Positions 17,058 through 25,037 are shown, counted from the first letter of the stretch. The stretch: DNA of 64,000 bases from Pseudomonas paracarnis (GCF_904063055.1 NZ_CAJFCN010000004.1:1-64000); one strand, 5' to 3'. Made by a program: numbers and translations. The notes: generated by a model not told the origin, from the sequence alone.

Positions 17058-17236
17058 CGTGCCGTGCTCTTTTCATACAGGTGGTTGTTGAAGAAGCATA
17101 GGCCTGAATCGGCTCTCATTTAGTAGGCAGATCATATAACCATTTGTTAGCGCGGCCACCCAGGCTGACCGTCCGACGTTAGCGGAAGCGGCTTGGGTGA
17201 CGTCAGCTTTTGGCCGAAAACGGTACTTGGATGAAT

Positions 17237-17294
17237 GACCGCTTTTGGCCGATTGCGGCCCTTCGCGAGAGGCAGCAATCTGCCAATAGCTGCC
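17237..17294. repeat. Intergenic palindrome copy (TTTTGGCCGATTGC family)
   Basis: 'GACCGCTTTTGGCCGATTGC' is followed by 'GGCCCTTCGCGAGA' and the reverse arm 'GGCAGCAATCTGCCAATAG'. This is the best-preserved copy in the window of a hairpin family that recurs at 7157, 23581 and 55196. It lies at the 3' end of the CBASS operon and may terminate or stabilise its transcript. A partial extra arm 'CAGCTTTTGGCCGAAAACGG' precedes it at 17205-17224. Confidence 0.6.
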
Positions 17295-17350
17295 GGTGGC
17301 TACAGAATGCACTGGGCTAAGAAACCTAATCACCAATCGCCTCGAAGTAG

Positions 17351-17833
17351 CTAAGCCCCCTCGGTGGTGGTTGGGCTGCATTTGATTAGCGCGTTGTTAA
17401 CAGAGAGCCCCAACCATATAGTTCCTGTCAAACCTAAAATCATAAACACCATAGGCTTGGTTTGACGATTTGTGATCTTGACCCACTCATTGATATCCAC
17501 GCCTGAAGGAGATGGATTGATTTCTGGATGTGTGTGCCATTCGCCCAGATAGTCCATGGTCTTTTCACTAACATGCCATTGGTCCAAGGCGATTTGCTGA
17601 TGATGATGAGCGGACCTGTCAAATCGGAAGCGGCGGCACCGGTCGGTCAACTGCGGAACTGTAACTTGGACGATGTGAAGGTGTGGACCTTTCCGATATC
17701 CCAGTAAAATCCCGCCCGCTTCGGTTTTGTCGCTTCGATCTTGGCGGTACCTATCCATGGTCTGGAGAGGCGCGCCTTCTACAAGAATTTTGTGATGATG
17801 TGGCGAGGCTTCCCACACTATTGCGGTTCGCAT
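17351..17833 (-). CDS. cap3: CBASS Cap3: JAB/JAMM metallo-isopeptidase
   Basis: A 160-residue JAMM-fold protease that removes the CD-NTase from Cap2-made conjugates, tuning CBASS activity. The zinc site is complete: Glu38 in 'KTEAGGILLGY', His100 and His102 in 'GEWHTHPE', and Ser110 and Asp113 in 'SPSGVD', the H-x-H-x7-S-x2-D pattern. It is the last gene of the operon. Its start overlaps the Cap2 stop by 16 bases, implying coupled translation. Confidence 0.9.
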   Translation of the reverse strand: MRTAIVWEASPHHHKILVEGAPLQTMDRYRQDRSDKTEAGGILLGYRKGPHLHIVQVTVPQLTDRCRRFRFDRSAHHHQQIALDQWHVSEKTMDYLGEWHTHPEINPSPSGVDINEWVKITNRQTKPMVFMILGLTGTIWLGLSVNNALIKCSPTTTEGA

Positions 17834-19485
17834 GCAGGACAGCCCTTGATCTTCGAGAGATTTTTATTTTTCAAGCTGAACACGTCGGCGTTTGCTGTGG
17901 CACGCGTTCTGAAGCATGGAGTAGGCGATCCCTGTAACCAGTCACACACCATCTCTGTGGCCAGTGCCGCAGCATGTAGAGGTGCGGAGACGGCGTAAGG
18001 TGTGTACGCGCGGCAGCCATCCGTTCTGCGAACAGACGGGTTTTTGAGTACCCGATAGCGTTCTTGCCGATGAGCATTGGCACTGGGAACGAGAAGGCAG
18101 CGATAGCACCCGCCGCCTTTGTCGTCAGTCCAAAGCGCTTGTACTGCCTCTCCGTTACCACGGATCCACACATGTAAAATAGGTATGTGGCTTTTTCGCT
18201 GTAATCGCAGGCCGTTAAGGAGTTCGCTTACAGCTTCCTCACCGGTCGCGTCAATTATCAACTCCGATCCCCATAGCCCTTGATGAGCAAATACGCTCCC
18301 TGTGATCGACTCAATCTTGCTGTGGGGAAACTGACGATTCAAATCTGCTGCAAGTGCAGTGGCTTTGAATTCGAAAAGTGACGGATAGCCAAGTATGTGG
18401 CGGCCTAAATTTTCTGGCCCTATCCGGTCTGGATCAATCAGTTTCAAGCCGCCAAGTTTCCCTGTGCCTGCACCTAGGCGCAGCATTGCATGAGCGACAA
18501 ATGAGCCGATGGCTCCGCAGCCCACCACGGTTACCCTTTTATTATAAAGATCTGGGAAGTGAAGGTTTCTGCTGTGAACAAACTGACTGCTGACCTGCTC
18601 GATGGATAGCCGGATGAGAGGTGTTTCTCCTCCCTTGTTGTGAAGCCATTGCCTGTAACGATTGGGGCTTCGGCCGTAGCCTTTTCTTTTTAAATGGTCC
18701 AGGTTGAACCCAAAACCAATCCAGCCGACAGGCGTGTCGATGGCAAAAGAAACATACTTGAATTTCAGGTAGTCAGGCTCAGAGAGGATTTTCTGGACGC
18801 TGGCTGAAAGAGCCTTATCCCACGTGCGTAACCAAGAAAACAATTCCTTAACAGTCCCTGGCATGGCCTTTGGTACTGCCGGGGTGATATGGGTTTTCAA
18901 CAGCCAGCAACGAAGACTTGAAGGCCTTAGCGTCCCACCCAACGACGATGCGAACGTTTCTGCTTCTTCACGGTCACCTGAAATGAATACACGCTTCTTG
19001 CCGGATTTTTCGATGATGAAATAGTGCGCGCACAGGTCTTTTTCGGTCGTGTGTCCCATGAGGACGTTCCATGGGGCGCTCATCTGGCCATATTCCCAAT
19101 GAGTGGGAAATTCATCTTGAATGTCACTGTCTCGGTACTGGGGGTCCGTAGCGATTCGATCGAGTATCGCAGTCGCTTGGTTGAGGCACTGCAACACAGC
19201 GGTCGCGGGATCGTATCGATCAAGCGTTACGGAGCCGGGTGCGAAGTAGCAGAGATTACCCAACACATCGATGTGCGGCATCAGTTCAGGGAGGAAATCA
19301 GGACGATCCAATATGCAGATCGCCGGATAGCTCAGGAAATCCCAATCTTTGATTGTAAGTTTGACTGACACGTCGCCTTTTTTACACGCCAGCCCCCCTT
19401 TAAAGGCACTCACCGGTAGCTTGGCAGCTACCGGTGTAAAGCCACGAGCTCTGAGCGCCCGTAAGGTTTCGCCTAAAGCGCTCAT
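17818..19485 (-). CDS. cap2: CBASS Cap2: fused E2-E1 ubiquitin-transferase-like protein
   Basis: A 555-residue protein that primes the CD-NTase by attaching its C-terminal glycine to a target. The N-terminal E2-like domain has a candidate catalytic Cys79 in 'VLGNLCYFAPG'. The linker is followed by a ThiF/E1 adenylation domain with the nucleotide-binding glycine motif 'VVGCGAIGSFVAHAML' (GCGAIG at 322-327) and 'LIDPDRIGPENLGRHIL'. A candidate E1 Cys491 sits in 'TDGCRAYTPYA'. A C-terminal 'GCPAC' and earlier Cys pairs could bind zinc. Length and order match type II CBASS Cap2. It starts 8 bases after the cyclase stop. Confidence 0.9.
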   Translation of the reverse strand: MSALGETLRALRARGFTPVAAKLPVSAFKGGLACKKGDVSVKLTIKDWDFLSYPAICILDRPDFLPELMPHIDVLGNLCYFAPGSVTLDRYDPATAVLQCLNQATAILDRIATDPQYRDSDIQDEFPTHWEYGQMSAPWNVLMGHTTEKDLCAHYFIIEKSGKKRVFISGDREEAETFASSLGGTLRPSSLRCWLLKTHITPAVPKAMPGTVKELFSWLRTWDKALSASVQKILSEPDYLKFKYVSFAIDTPVGWIGFGFNLDHLKRKGYGRSPNRYRQWLHNKGGETPLIRLSIEQVSSQFVHSRNLHFPDLYNKRVTVVGCGAIGSFVAHAMLRLGAGTGKLGGLKLIDPDRIGPENLGRHILGYPSLFEFKATALAADLNRQFPHSKIESITGSVFAHQGLWGSELIIDATGEEAVSELLNGLRLQRKSHIPILHVWIRGNGEAVQALWTDDKGGGCYRCLLVPSANAHRQERYRVLKNPSVRRTDGCRAYTPYAVSAPLHAAALATEMVCDWLQGSPTPCFRTRATANADVFSLKNKNLSKIKGCPACEPQ

Positions 19486-19493
19486 AGGGTTCT

Positions 19494-20663
19494 TCAGCCT
19501 GCACTACTGGACAGAACGACGGGTGGGGCTACTTTTTCTGGAGCGGTGTTGCGGATCGCATCCGCTTCACCGCCCACCTCAATCAGTGTGGCGTCCCAGG
19601 GCATTCGGCTGCCGAACTGGGCTCTCATTTGAGTCACCGCTTGGCCTTTTTGATGCTCTCGCATCATCCGGCTTTCGTAGATTGCGGCTCCCAGTTCGGC
19701 AAAACGACGCGCAGCAATTGCACGGTCAGGCCCCTCAAGGCGATTGAAATCCTCTTTCTTGTCATCTATCCCGGCTTCCCTTATCTCGCCCTTGAAGACA
19801 ACACCCAAATGTTTGGCTGCTGCTTCAGTTACTAGGTCATCGCGACCGGATTGGGCAACAAAGTTCTGGGCAACTGCAATCATGATCGAGACGGATGTTG
19901 GGCCGCCGTTATCCCAATGCTCGTCCCGCCAAGCCTTGAGGTAGCGACATACTCGACGCAGTTGTTCGCCATGCTCTTCGACGCGGTCTCGAAACCAGTT
20001 TGCTACTGCTTCCGGATCAGACTCACGCCATTCGCCACTACGAGTAGCCATTGCAATATGGTCAAGATCTTTCCACTGCTGCGACTGATAGCTTTCATCC
20101 ATGGCACGGGCATTTGCGATGTGTTCGATGCCATCCAGCATCGCTTTCTCAAGCGAGACCCGCTCGGTAATGGTCTCGAATTCTTCTTCGGGTGCAGCGT
20201 ACAGGGGAAGGTCGATATGGGCCCAGTCAGCAATTTGAATACGTATGCAGGTTTTTTTGCCAGTGATCAGGTCCCATTTCTCTGCCTTGCACAGGTCTTT
20301 CAGCAGCTCTTCGACCAAAGAAAAGTATGCTTTGGCCATCTGGTGGGGCGGGCCATTTTCCTCCCATACAGTGACAGGGAGGTAAACACCATAATCCCAG
20401 TCCATTTCTTGAGCTGGGGACTTGGCAGGCACGACGCACGTGTTATAGGACCAGGACCCTTGAGTTCTGAATCGTGGTTCCACCACATGCTCCATGCCTA
20501 AAATAGTTTTTGTAGCTGCACGAATGCGTGGCTTCAAATGTTCACGAACCTTGTTTTTGCATTCCATCAAGAACTTGCGCTGCTCTCGCGTAGGTGCAAT
20601 TCGATCCTCAAACACATTGGCGTCCGCGCCACCCTTATGGAAGAGCTTATTCAGTTTCAGCAT
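19494..20663 (-). CDS. CBASS CD-NTase (DncV/CdnA-like cyclic nucleotide synthase)
   Basis: A 389-residue CD-NTase that makes a cyclic oligonucleotide after phage sensing. The nucleotidyltransferase motif is 'TQGSWSYNT' (Gly69-Ser70) followed by the two metal-binding Asp of 'MDWDYGVYLP' (Asp88, Asp90). The third Asp is in 'WAHIDLPLYA' at about 151. ATG 20663 is chosen because AAGGGAG lies upstream; the start overlaps capV by 17 bases. The protein ends '-VLSSSAG', and a C-terminal Gly is the residue Cap2 conjugates, so the tail fits type II CBASS. The product nucleotide cannot be read from the sequence. Relatives beside CapV make 3',3'-cGAMP. Confidence 0.9.
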   Translation of the reverse strand: MLKLNKLFHKGGADANVFEDRIAPTREQRKFLMECKNKVREHLKPRIRAATKTILGMEHVVEPRFRTQGSWSYNTCVVPAKSPAQEMDWDYGVYLPVTVWEENGPPHQMAKAYFSLVEELLKDLCKAEKWDLITGKKTCIRIQIADWAHIDLPLYAAPEEEFETITERVSLEKAMLDGIEHIANARAMDESYQSQQWKDLDHIAMATRSGEWRESDPEAVANWFRDRVEEHGEQLRRVCRYLKAWRDEHWDNGGPTSVSIMIAVAQNFVAQSGRDDLVTEAAAKHLGVVFKGEIREAGIDDKKEDFNRLEGPDRAIAARRFAELGAAIYESRMMREHQKGQAVTQMRAQFGSRMPWDATLIEVGGEADAIRNTAPEKVAPPVVLSSSAG

Positions 20664-21678
20664 TTTCACGACTCCCTTGGGTAGCGTTAGGGCCATAGAA
20701 GAATTGCGGCGGTGATGACCGGTGAGCAAGGAAAGGTTGAAACTCGTCCTTCCCCAGCCAGAACTTAGATTGCTCAGAGGCGGCGCCCAGCAGGGCCTCT
20801 TTTGCGGGGCGGTCTGCTTTATCGAGCGCGACTGCGCTAGCGCGCTCGTCAGTTAAGGTTTCGTCGATATGGATGTAGCGGCCAGGAAGACGGTGACGAA
20901 GCATAAAATCGCTCAGCGACTCAAGAACTGATATGGATAGTCCAAAGAGACGCTTGGGCGTATTAGAGGGGTTGATGCCTCCCCAGTCATAGGTCCCCCC
21001 ATCGCGGTTGCGGCCGGGGTTGGCGGTGAACTTCGAAGACATGGTACCGATGGATAGCAGGTGCACGGTCTCGGAAGGTTGACGGAAGAAAGTCTGCGTT
21101 TCGTGGTCGGCTAACAAGCCTGGAGCATTGGCATACAATCCTCCATCGACGTACTGGTTGTTATTGAATGTGTGCCGGGGGAAATAAGCAGGAGCGGCGC
21201 TCGTGGCTAAGGCGATGTCTACCAGCCGAAATTGATGGTCGCGTTTGAAGCTAGGATGGTGTGAGGTCTTGAAAACTTGAGGCTGTCCGCTCGAGTAGTT
21301 GATTGCCGGGATGAGCACTGGGTGTTTGCAGTCGCCCAGCGTACGTTGACCGAAGAGCGACGGAGCACTGAGCAGGCTCTGCAAAGGTTTTGCAGAGTAC
21401 GGTGCTCTCAGCATACCCATCAGAGAGAATCGCCGTTTGAAGATTTCTTCCCCATGCTCAACAAATAGATCAACCATAGTCTTCGCAGGAATACGGGAAG
21501 CGATTGCCAAGGCAAGAATGCCTCCGATAGAGGTGCCTGCTATCAAGTCAAATCGGGTAGCTATGGGCGCCCCAATCTCCTCCTCTAAATCCGCGAGAAT
21601 CTTGGCTGTGTACAGCCCCCTAAAACCACCACCTGATAGCGCTAGAATCTGAAAGCGCTCTTGCTTCGATTCAACCAC
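20647..21678 (-). CDS. capV: CBASS effector CapV: patatin-like phospholipase
   Basis: A 343-residue patatin-fold lipase that degrades the inner membrane when it binds the cyclic nucleotide, killing the infected cell. Visible features are the oxyanion loop 'LALSGGGFRGLYTA', nucleophile Ser50 in 'IAGTSIGG', and catalytic Asp178 in 'QYVDGGLYANAP'. A GTG start at 21678 with GAGGAGA upstream is preferred to the ATG 13 codons earlier. It is the first gene of the four-gene CBASS operon (capV, CD-NTase, cap2, cap3), the arrangement known from Vibrio cholerae. Confidence 0.92.
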   Translation of the reverse strand: MVESKQERFQILALSGGGFRGLYTAKILADLEEEIGAPIATRFDLIAGTSIGGILALAIASRIPAKTMVDLFVEHGEEIFKRRFSLMGMLRAPYSAKPLQSLLSAPSLFGQRTLGDCKHPVLIPAINYSSGQPQVFKTSHHPSFKRDHQFRLVDIALATSAAPAYFPRHTFNNNQYVDGGLYANAPGLLADHETQTFFRQPSETVHLLSIGTMSSKFTANPGRNRDGGTYDWGGINPSNTPKRLFGLSISVLESLSDFMLRHRLPGRYIHIDETLTDERASAVALDKADRPAKEALLGAASEQSKFWLGKDEFQPFLAHRSSPPQFFYGPNATQGSRENAETE

Positions 21679-21823
21679 AGTACTTCTCCTCGCTAGTGGA
21701 TAGTGGGCAAGAAGCATCGTTTTGATCTATCATGCTCAAATCTCCAAAAAGCACAAGATATGGGTTCGCCATTCCATTCAAGCACAACATAGTGTGGTTT
21801 GTCGGCAGTTGCAAGGCTTATGC

Positions 21824-21988
21824 CTGTGGATAACTTATTAGTATGTATATGGATACAGTCTGTAAGCCACAGGCTTTATGGGCTGTGGCCTTCAAGAAAA
21901 AAACCTTGGATCCGGAATTTTTTAACCGCGTCGCTGTGGGTGATTTTTGACGCCTGAAAATCGACGCAGATAGCTGTGGATAACTTAT
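21824..21988. repeat. Two DnaA-box-like repeats CTGTGGATAACTTAT
   Basis: The identical 15-mers at 21824-21838 and 21974-21988 are exactly 150 bases apart, and each contains TGTGGATAA, the reverse complement of the DnaA box TTATCCACA. They lie in the 320-base gene-free spacer between capV and the divergent genes. They could be a relic of a plasmid or phage replication origin, or regulatory sites. Nothing else is visible in the spacer. Confidence 0.55.
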
Positions 21989-22001
21989 GCCCTGCTGACC
22001 C

Positions 22002-22205
22002 TTGCACCACCAGACGGATGGCGGAGATCTTGATTTTGCAGAGGTTTCAGTTAAGCCCGAATGCCCATTAATTGGTGAAAGTGATGACGGCCCAAAAAAA
22101 GAACTGTTTTTACATCTTCCGATGATCTGTTGCGTTGATCGGGCGGTTTGGCTTATGAGAGAGGGTGGCATCCAGATCAGGCTATGGGGCTGGACAGTCA
22201 ATTAG
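22002..22205 (+). CDS. Possible small protein upstream of the DAC-like gene
   Basis: A 67-codon frame from TTG 22002, containing 'FAEVSVKPECPLIGESDDGPKK', 'LFLHLPMICCVDRAVWLMREGG' and 'IQIRLWGWTVN'. The amino-acid make-up looks coding, but the start has no convincing ribosome site and no family is recognised. It ends 135 bases before the DAC-like gene in the same direction. It may be a truncated gene or a third component of that module. Confidence 0.35.
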   Translation: MHHQTDGGDLDFAEVSVKPECPLIGESDDGPKKELFLHLPMICCVDRAVWLMREGGIQIRLWGWTVN

Positions 22206-22340
22206 CCCGGAAGATCGAAATGCATCTAGCATTTTCACACATGCCGCCCCGCGAGTGGGCACTAAGGTTGGAAGTACATGGCTTTCTAGCTTTACCTTAG
22301 CCACCTCGGGACAGCATCATGGCTTGATGGGCCTCTACAA

Positions 22341-22856
22341 ATGCAGGACCAGTTAACGGAATATTACATAGTGGAAAACGATACGGTATTGCAAGATCAA
22401 GACTTTCCAGTAAGGGTGCTGGAACAGATCAAACGGTTGAAATCGGAATTGTTCTCCGGAGTCGGACTCGTCTTCTACTCTCACCTTGAAGAGTTACCGA
22501 GCGTGCCCCTGGGACATAGCAACGCGATGAAGCCAGATCTCCCGATATTAGGGGCCGAGGCCATATCGCGCATATTAGCTAAAGTTTCTGACTACGCGTC
22601 ACCCTGGCACGACGGATTCCACATGATCGACGTGAAGTCACAATCGCTCACACATCTTTCACAGTTTCTAGCGCCTCCATTGACGGGCTTAGCACAGCTT
22701 CCCGAGGATTTGCCTGGTGGTGCAAGGCAGATGACAGCGCTGCTGACATCCCTAATACCCGGGATTGCGTATGTAGGTGTGCTCAGTATGAGTAACGAGG
22801 TTGTTGTGTACAAAAATGGAAGGACCCTAAAGGGAGCGACTGAGAAAGATGAATAA
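22341..22856 (+). CDS. Diadenylate-cyclase-like (DisA_N/DAC) domain protein
   Basis: A 171-residue protein whose C-terminal two-thirds reads as a DAC (DisA_N) nucleotidyltransferase domain. 'SGVGLVFYSH' (39-48) matches the first core strand. 'DYASPWHDGFHMID' (84-97) matches the 'SPxHDGAxxI' block with the DGA motif as Asp91-Gly92-Phe93. 'LPGGARQMTALLTSL' (124-138) matches the 'xGTRHRAAxxxS' block, with the RHR motif changed to Arg129-Gln130-Met131. 'VGVLSMSNEVVVYKNGR' (145-161) matches the final 'VSEExGxIxxxxxG' strand. DAC enzymes make c-di-AMP; here two motif positions differ, so it may make another product or only bind nucleotide. It overlaps the membrane effector gene by 8 bases. The family call is by eye. 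Confidence 0.65.
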   Translation: MQDQLTEYYIVENDTVLQDQDFPVRVLEQIKRLKSELFSGVGLVFYSHLEELPSVPLGHSNAMKPDLPILGAEAISRILAKVSDYASPWHDGFHMIDVKSQSLTHLSQFLAPPLTGLAQLPEDLPGGARQMTALLTSLIPGIAYVGVLSMSNEVVVYKNGRTLKGATEKDE

Positions 22857-23520
22857 CCTAAGCCTCACAGAAACCGAACTGCAACGCTTGTTGAAGGTAT
22901 ACGTCAGCCTGGTTTTAGCTGTCGCGATCTTTCTTTATTTCATCCTTCTTCTTTTAGGATACGAAATGCTTACCGCCGGGTGGCGTGCTATTTCATACGG
23001 TTTAACTATTATCACGTTCCTATTCGGTATTTTTTTCAAGCTGGCGTGGAAATCCTCGCGGATTGCGCGATGGATGCGAAGACCTATAGTGCATGGAGTA
23101 TGGCGCGGTACACTTAGCTCAGACTTTCAACAGGCCGGTAAGTCGCCGTTAAAAATCCCTATCATCTTTGTAATCCGACAAACGTATTTGACCATATCGA
23201 TAGAGTCATTCACGAAGTCTCAAGAAGGGGAGTCGAAGCTCGAAGCGTTGATTCAAAACGGTAGAACTGAGGCTACCCGCCTTTGTTATGTTTTCGAACT
23301 TAAAAGGTTATACCAGGGTGAAAACAAGCTTACCACTGGGGCAGGTGACCTGCGCCTGGTCAATGATTCTAAAAATCTCAGAGGTCATTACTGGACCAAC
23401 TCACCGACCTTTGGGGAACTCCAGCTGGAGCTAATTTCCCGTGAATGTGCTGGTGTGGATTGTTACGAGGTGGCTGAACTGAAATGGCCGTCTACTATCA
23501 TCTATAGCACCTCAGCTTAG
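22849..23520 (+). CDS. Two-TM beta-rich membrane effector (Cap15 / S-2TMbeta-like)
   Basis: A 223-residue membrane protein with two N-terminal hydrophobic helices, about residues 15-42 ('VSLVLAVAIFLYFILLLLGY') and 45-66 ('AISYGLTIITFLFGIFFKLA'). A soluble beta-rich domain follows, beginning 'PIVHGVWRGTLSSDF' (residues 79-93). The 'GxWxGxxxSdf' start after two helices is the signature of the SMODS-associated 2TM-beta effectors such as CBASS Cap15, which oligomerise and disrupt the inner membrane when bound to cyclic nucleotide. The ATG overlaps the stop of the DAC-like gene (ATGAATAA), so the two are translated together and probably act as sensor-synthase and effector. It sits back to back with a complete CBASS operon. 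Confidence 0.7.
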   Translation: MNNLSLTETELQRLLKVYVSLVLAVAIFLYFILLLLGYEMLTAGWRAISYGLTIITFLFGIFFKLAWKSSRIARWMRRPIVHGVWRGTLSSDFQQAGKSPLKIPIIFVIRQTYLTISIESFTKSQEGESKLEALIQNGRTEATRLCYVFELKRLYQGENKLTTGAGDLRLVNDSKNLRGHYWTNSPTFGELQLELISRECAGVDCYEVAELKWPSTIIYSTSA

Positions 23521-23580
23521 ATAATTCGGTGCTAGCTGACTGACTCCTTTAATCGCCTCGAACTCCGTAGACACACCGAG

Positions 23581-23642
23581 TGACTACTTTTGGCCGAAAG
23601 GGGAGAACCACCAGGGACGGCTACCGGCCAAAAGCAGGTAGC
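23581..23642. repeat. Intergenic palindrome copy after the DAC/2TM module
   Basis: 'TGACTACTTTTGGCCGAAAG' pairs with 'CTACCGGCCAAAAGCAGGTA' about 40 bases on. It is another member of the family at 17237. The spacer 23521-23857 holds no gene besides this. Confidence 0.55.
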
Positions 23643-23857
23643 TTGCGCGGTTCTGGCTTAGTCCGATAGTCAGTGCTCACAGCATGCGACTGCATATCTA
23701 AAGTCATTCTGGCTTATTGCTTACACCTATATCCCTATATGCACCTCTCATTTCCCGTGAACACCACGGCACACGGGTCTGTAAGCTATTCAGGAGGCCC
23801 GTTGCAAACTCTCTCAGGATAGTCCGCGATTCGTCATCAATCCTGACAGAGAACCCT

Positions 23858-24538
23858 ATGACTACACCCATCCGCCGCGCAGCATCCCTTAGTCCAGGGC
23901 AATTCGAACACTTGATCCGCGTTGCATCTATTACCGGCCGTCTGCCAGAGCGCGACGTGATGCTTTTATGGCTCACACACACCACTGGGATTCGCGTCAC
24001 CGAACTGGCCTTGCTGAAGGTCGCAGACCTGCTGTACCTAAGCGGAGCTATTAAGTCCGAGGTGTATCTACGAGCAGACATCACCAAGGGTTGTCGACGC
24101 CGCAATGTATACCTGACACATGCTCGATGCCTTGTCGCCTTGGATGGTTGGATCGCGGTTCGGTTGCAGCGCCGGTGGGGCCGGTCCGGCACTGATGAAT
24201 ATCGGGGCCTGCGCCCAGGTTCAAAGCAGGTTACTACACACAAGGGCCAAGCGTTTGAACTTGCGTTTAAACATCGCCAATTGGACAACGGTGCGGAGGC
24301 TTACCGTGCCTGTGATTCGCTCCAGCAGACGATCAGTCGGCTCTACCGGCAGGCCGGTATCAAGCAGGGTTCGTCACACAGTGGCAGGTGATCTCTGGCG
24401 GCAGAGGTGCTGGCTGCTACCGGCGACGTGGAGACGGTACAGACCATCCTCGGACATGCCTGGCTGGATCACAGCAAGCCGTATCTAAGTGTTGACATCG
24501 AGGTTATCCGTCGTGCTTTCGAGCTGGCACTGGCATAG
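23858..24538 (+). pseudogene. Tyrosine recombinase interrupted by an in-frame TGA
   Basis: From ATG 23858 the frame encodes a site-specific recombinase with catalytic Arg46 in 'HTTGIRVTELALLKV', Lys77 in 'ADITKGCRR' and the His-x-x-Arg box 'SSHSGR' (174-177). A TGA follows at 24389-24391. The same frame then continues 'SLAAEVLAATGDVETVQTIL', 'GHAWLDHSKPYLSVD' (second His and nucleophile Tyr) and ends at TAG 24536-24538. A single CGA-to-TGA change would explain it. The truncated product lacks the nucleophile and should be inactive unless the stop is read through. The protein would be 226 residues if whole. Confidence 0.8.
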
Positions 24539-24632
24539 TGATATCGGTAACTCTTTCCGCTAATCAGCATTGATATTGAAATGTCCGTCCAGGGGCGAGG
24601 TTTTTGCCCCCGAGAGCTTGAGGAAATCAACA

Positions 24633-24938
24633 ATGGCTAGGCTCACACTGACCGATTTTGACGAATGGCTCGATGGCGCTGTACAGACGGACGTAGAGGA
24701 CGTGTACGCCCTCCATGAAGCCGTTGACGGTGAAACAGAGTTCGCTCAATACAAAGCCGAGCGTGCACCAAATGGACAGCTCTTGGTCTCGTATGGCGAC
24801 GATAGCCCTTGGTTGAGGCTGTCCACGGAGGAAGCTAAGCAGGGTTTTCTTCGTCGTCTTGGCGGCCGTTACGTTGGGGAAGGTTGTATGGACATCGGTG
24901 CGTGGTATGTGATGCACATGGGATTAGCGTCCGATTAA
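24633..24938 (+). CDS. Hypothetical protein (101 residues)
   Basis: A small acidic protein from ATG 24633 with AGGA upstream. Segments are 'MARLTLTDFDEWLDGAVQTD', 'VEDVYALHEAVDGETEFAQYKAERAPNG' and 'FLRRLGGRYVGEGCMDIGAWYVMHMG'. No family is recognised. It opens a run of small island genes on the + strand (24.6-27.4 kb) and is followed by a hairpin with a T-run. Confidence 0.6.
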   Translation: MARLTLTDFDEWLDGAVQTDVEDVYALHEAVDGETEFAQYKAERAPNGQLLVSYGDDSPWLRLSTEEAKQGFLRRLGGRYVGEGCMDIGAWYVMHMGLASD

Positions 24939-24987
24939 TCGAAATCGCACCAGGTACACCACAAGCTCAGCCCTAAAAAGCTGGGCC

Positions 24988-25012
24988 GTGCCCGTAGGAG
25001 AGGGGCACTTTT
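24988..25012 (+). terminator. Probable intrinsic terminator
   Basis: GTGCCC (24988-24993) and GGGCAC (25003-25008) form a 6-bp stem around a 9-base loop, followed by TTTT. It lies 50 bases after the preceding gene. Confidence 0.55.
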
Positions 25013-25037
25013 CGCTCCCATGATCAGTAGGGAAATT

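Noticed and set aside
17073..17381. Minus-strand 102-codon frame between CBASS and the 118-residue gene
   Set aside because: It reads through the palindromic repeat at 17237, has no ribosome site and overlaps the end of cap3.
22341..22856. Considered as an mCpol (Panoptes OptS) synthase
   Set aside because: No Gly-Gly-Asp-Asp palm motif is present; the motifs fit the DAC fold better.
24389..24391. TGA as a selenocysteine codon in the recombinase
   Set aside because: Tyrosine recombinases have no selenocysteine at this site and no SECIS-like hairpin follows; a nonsense mutation is simpler.
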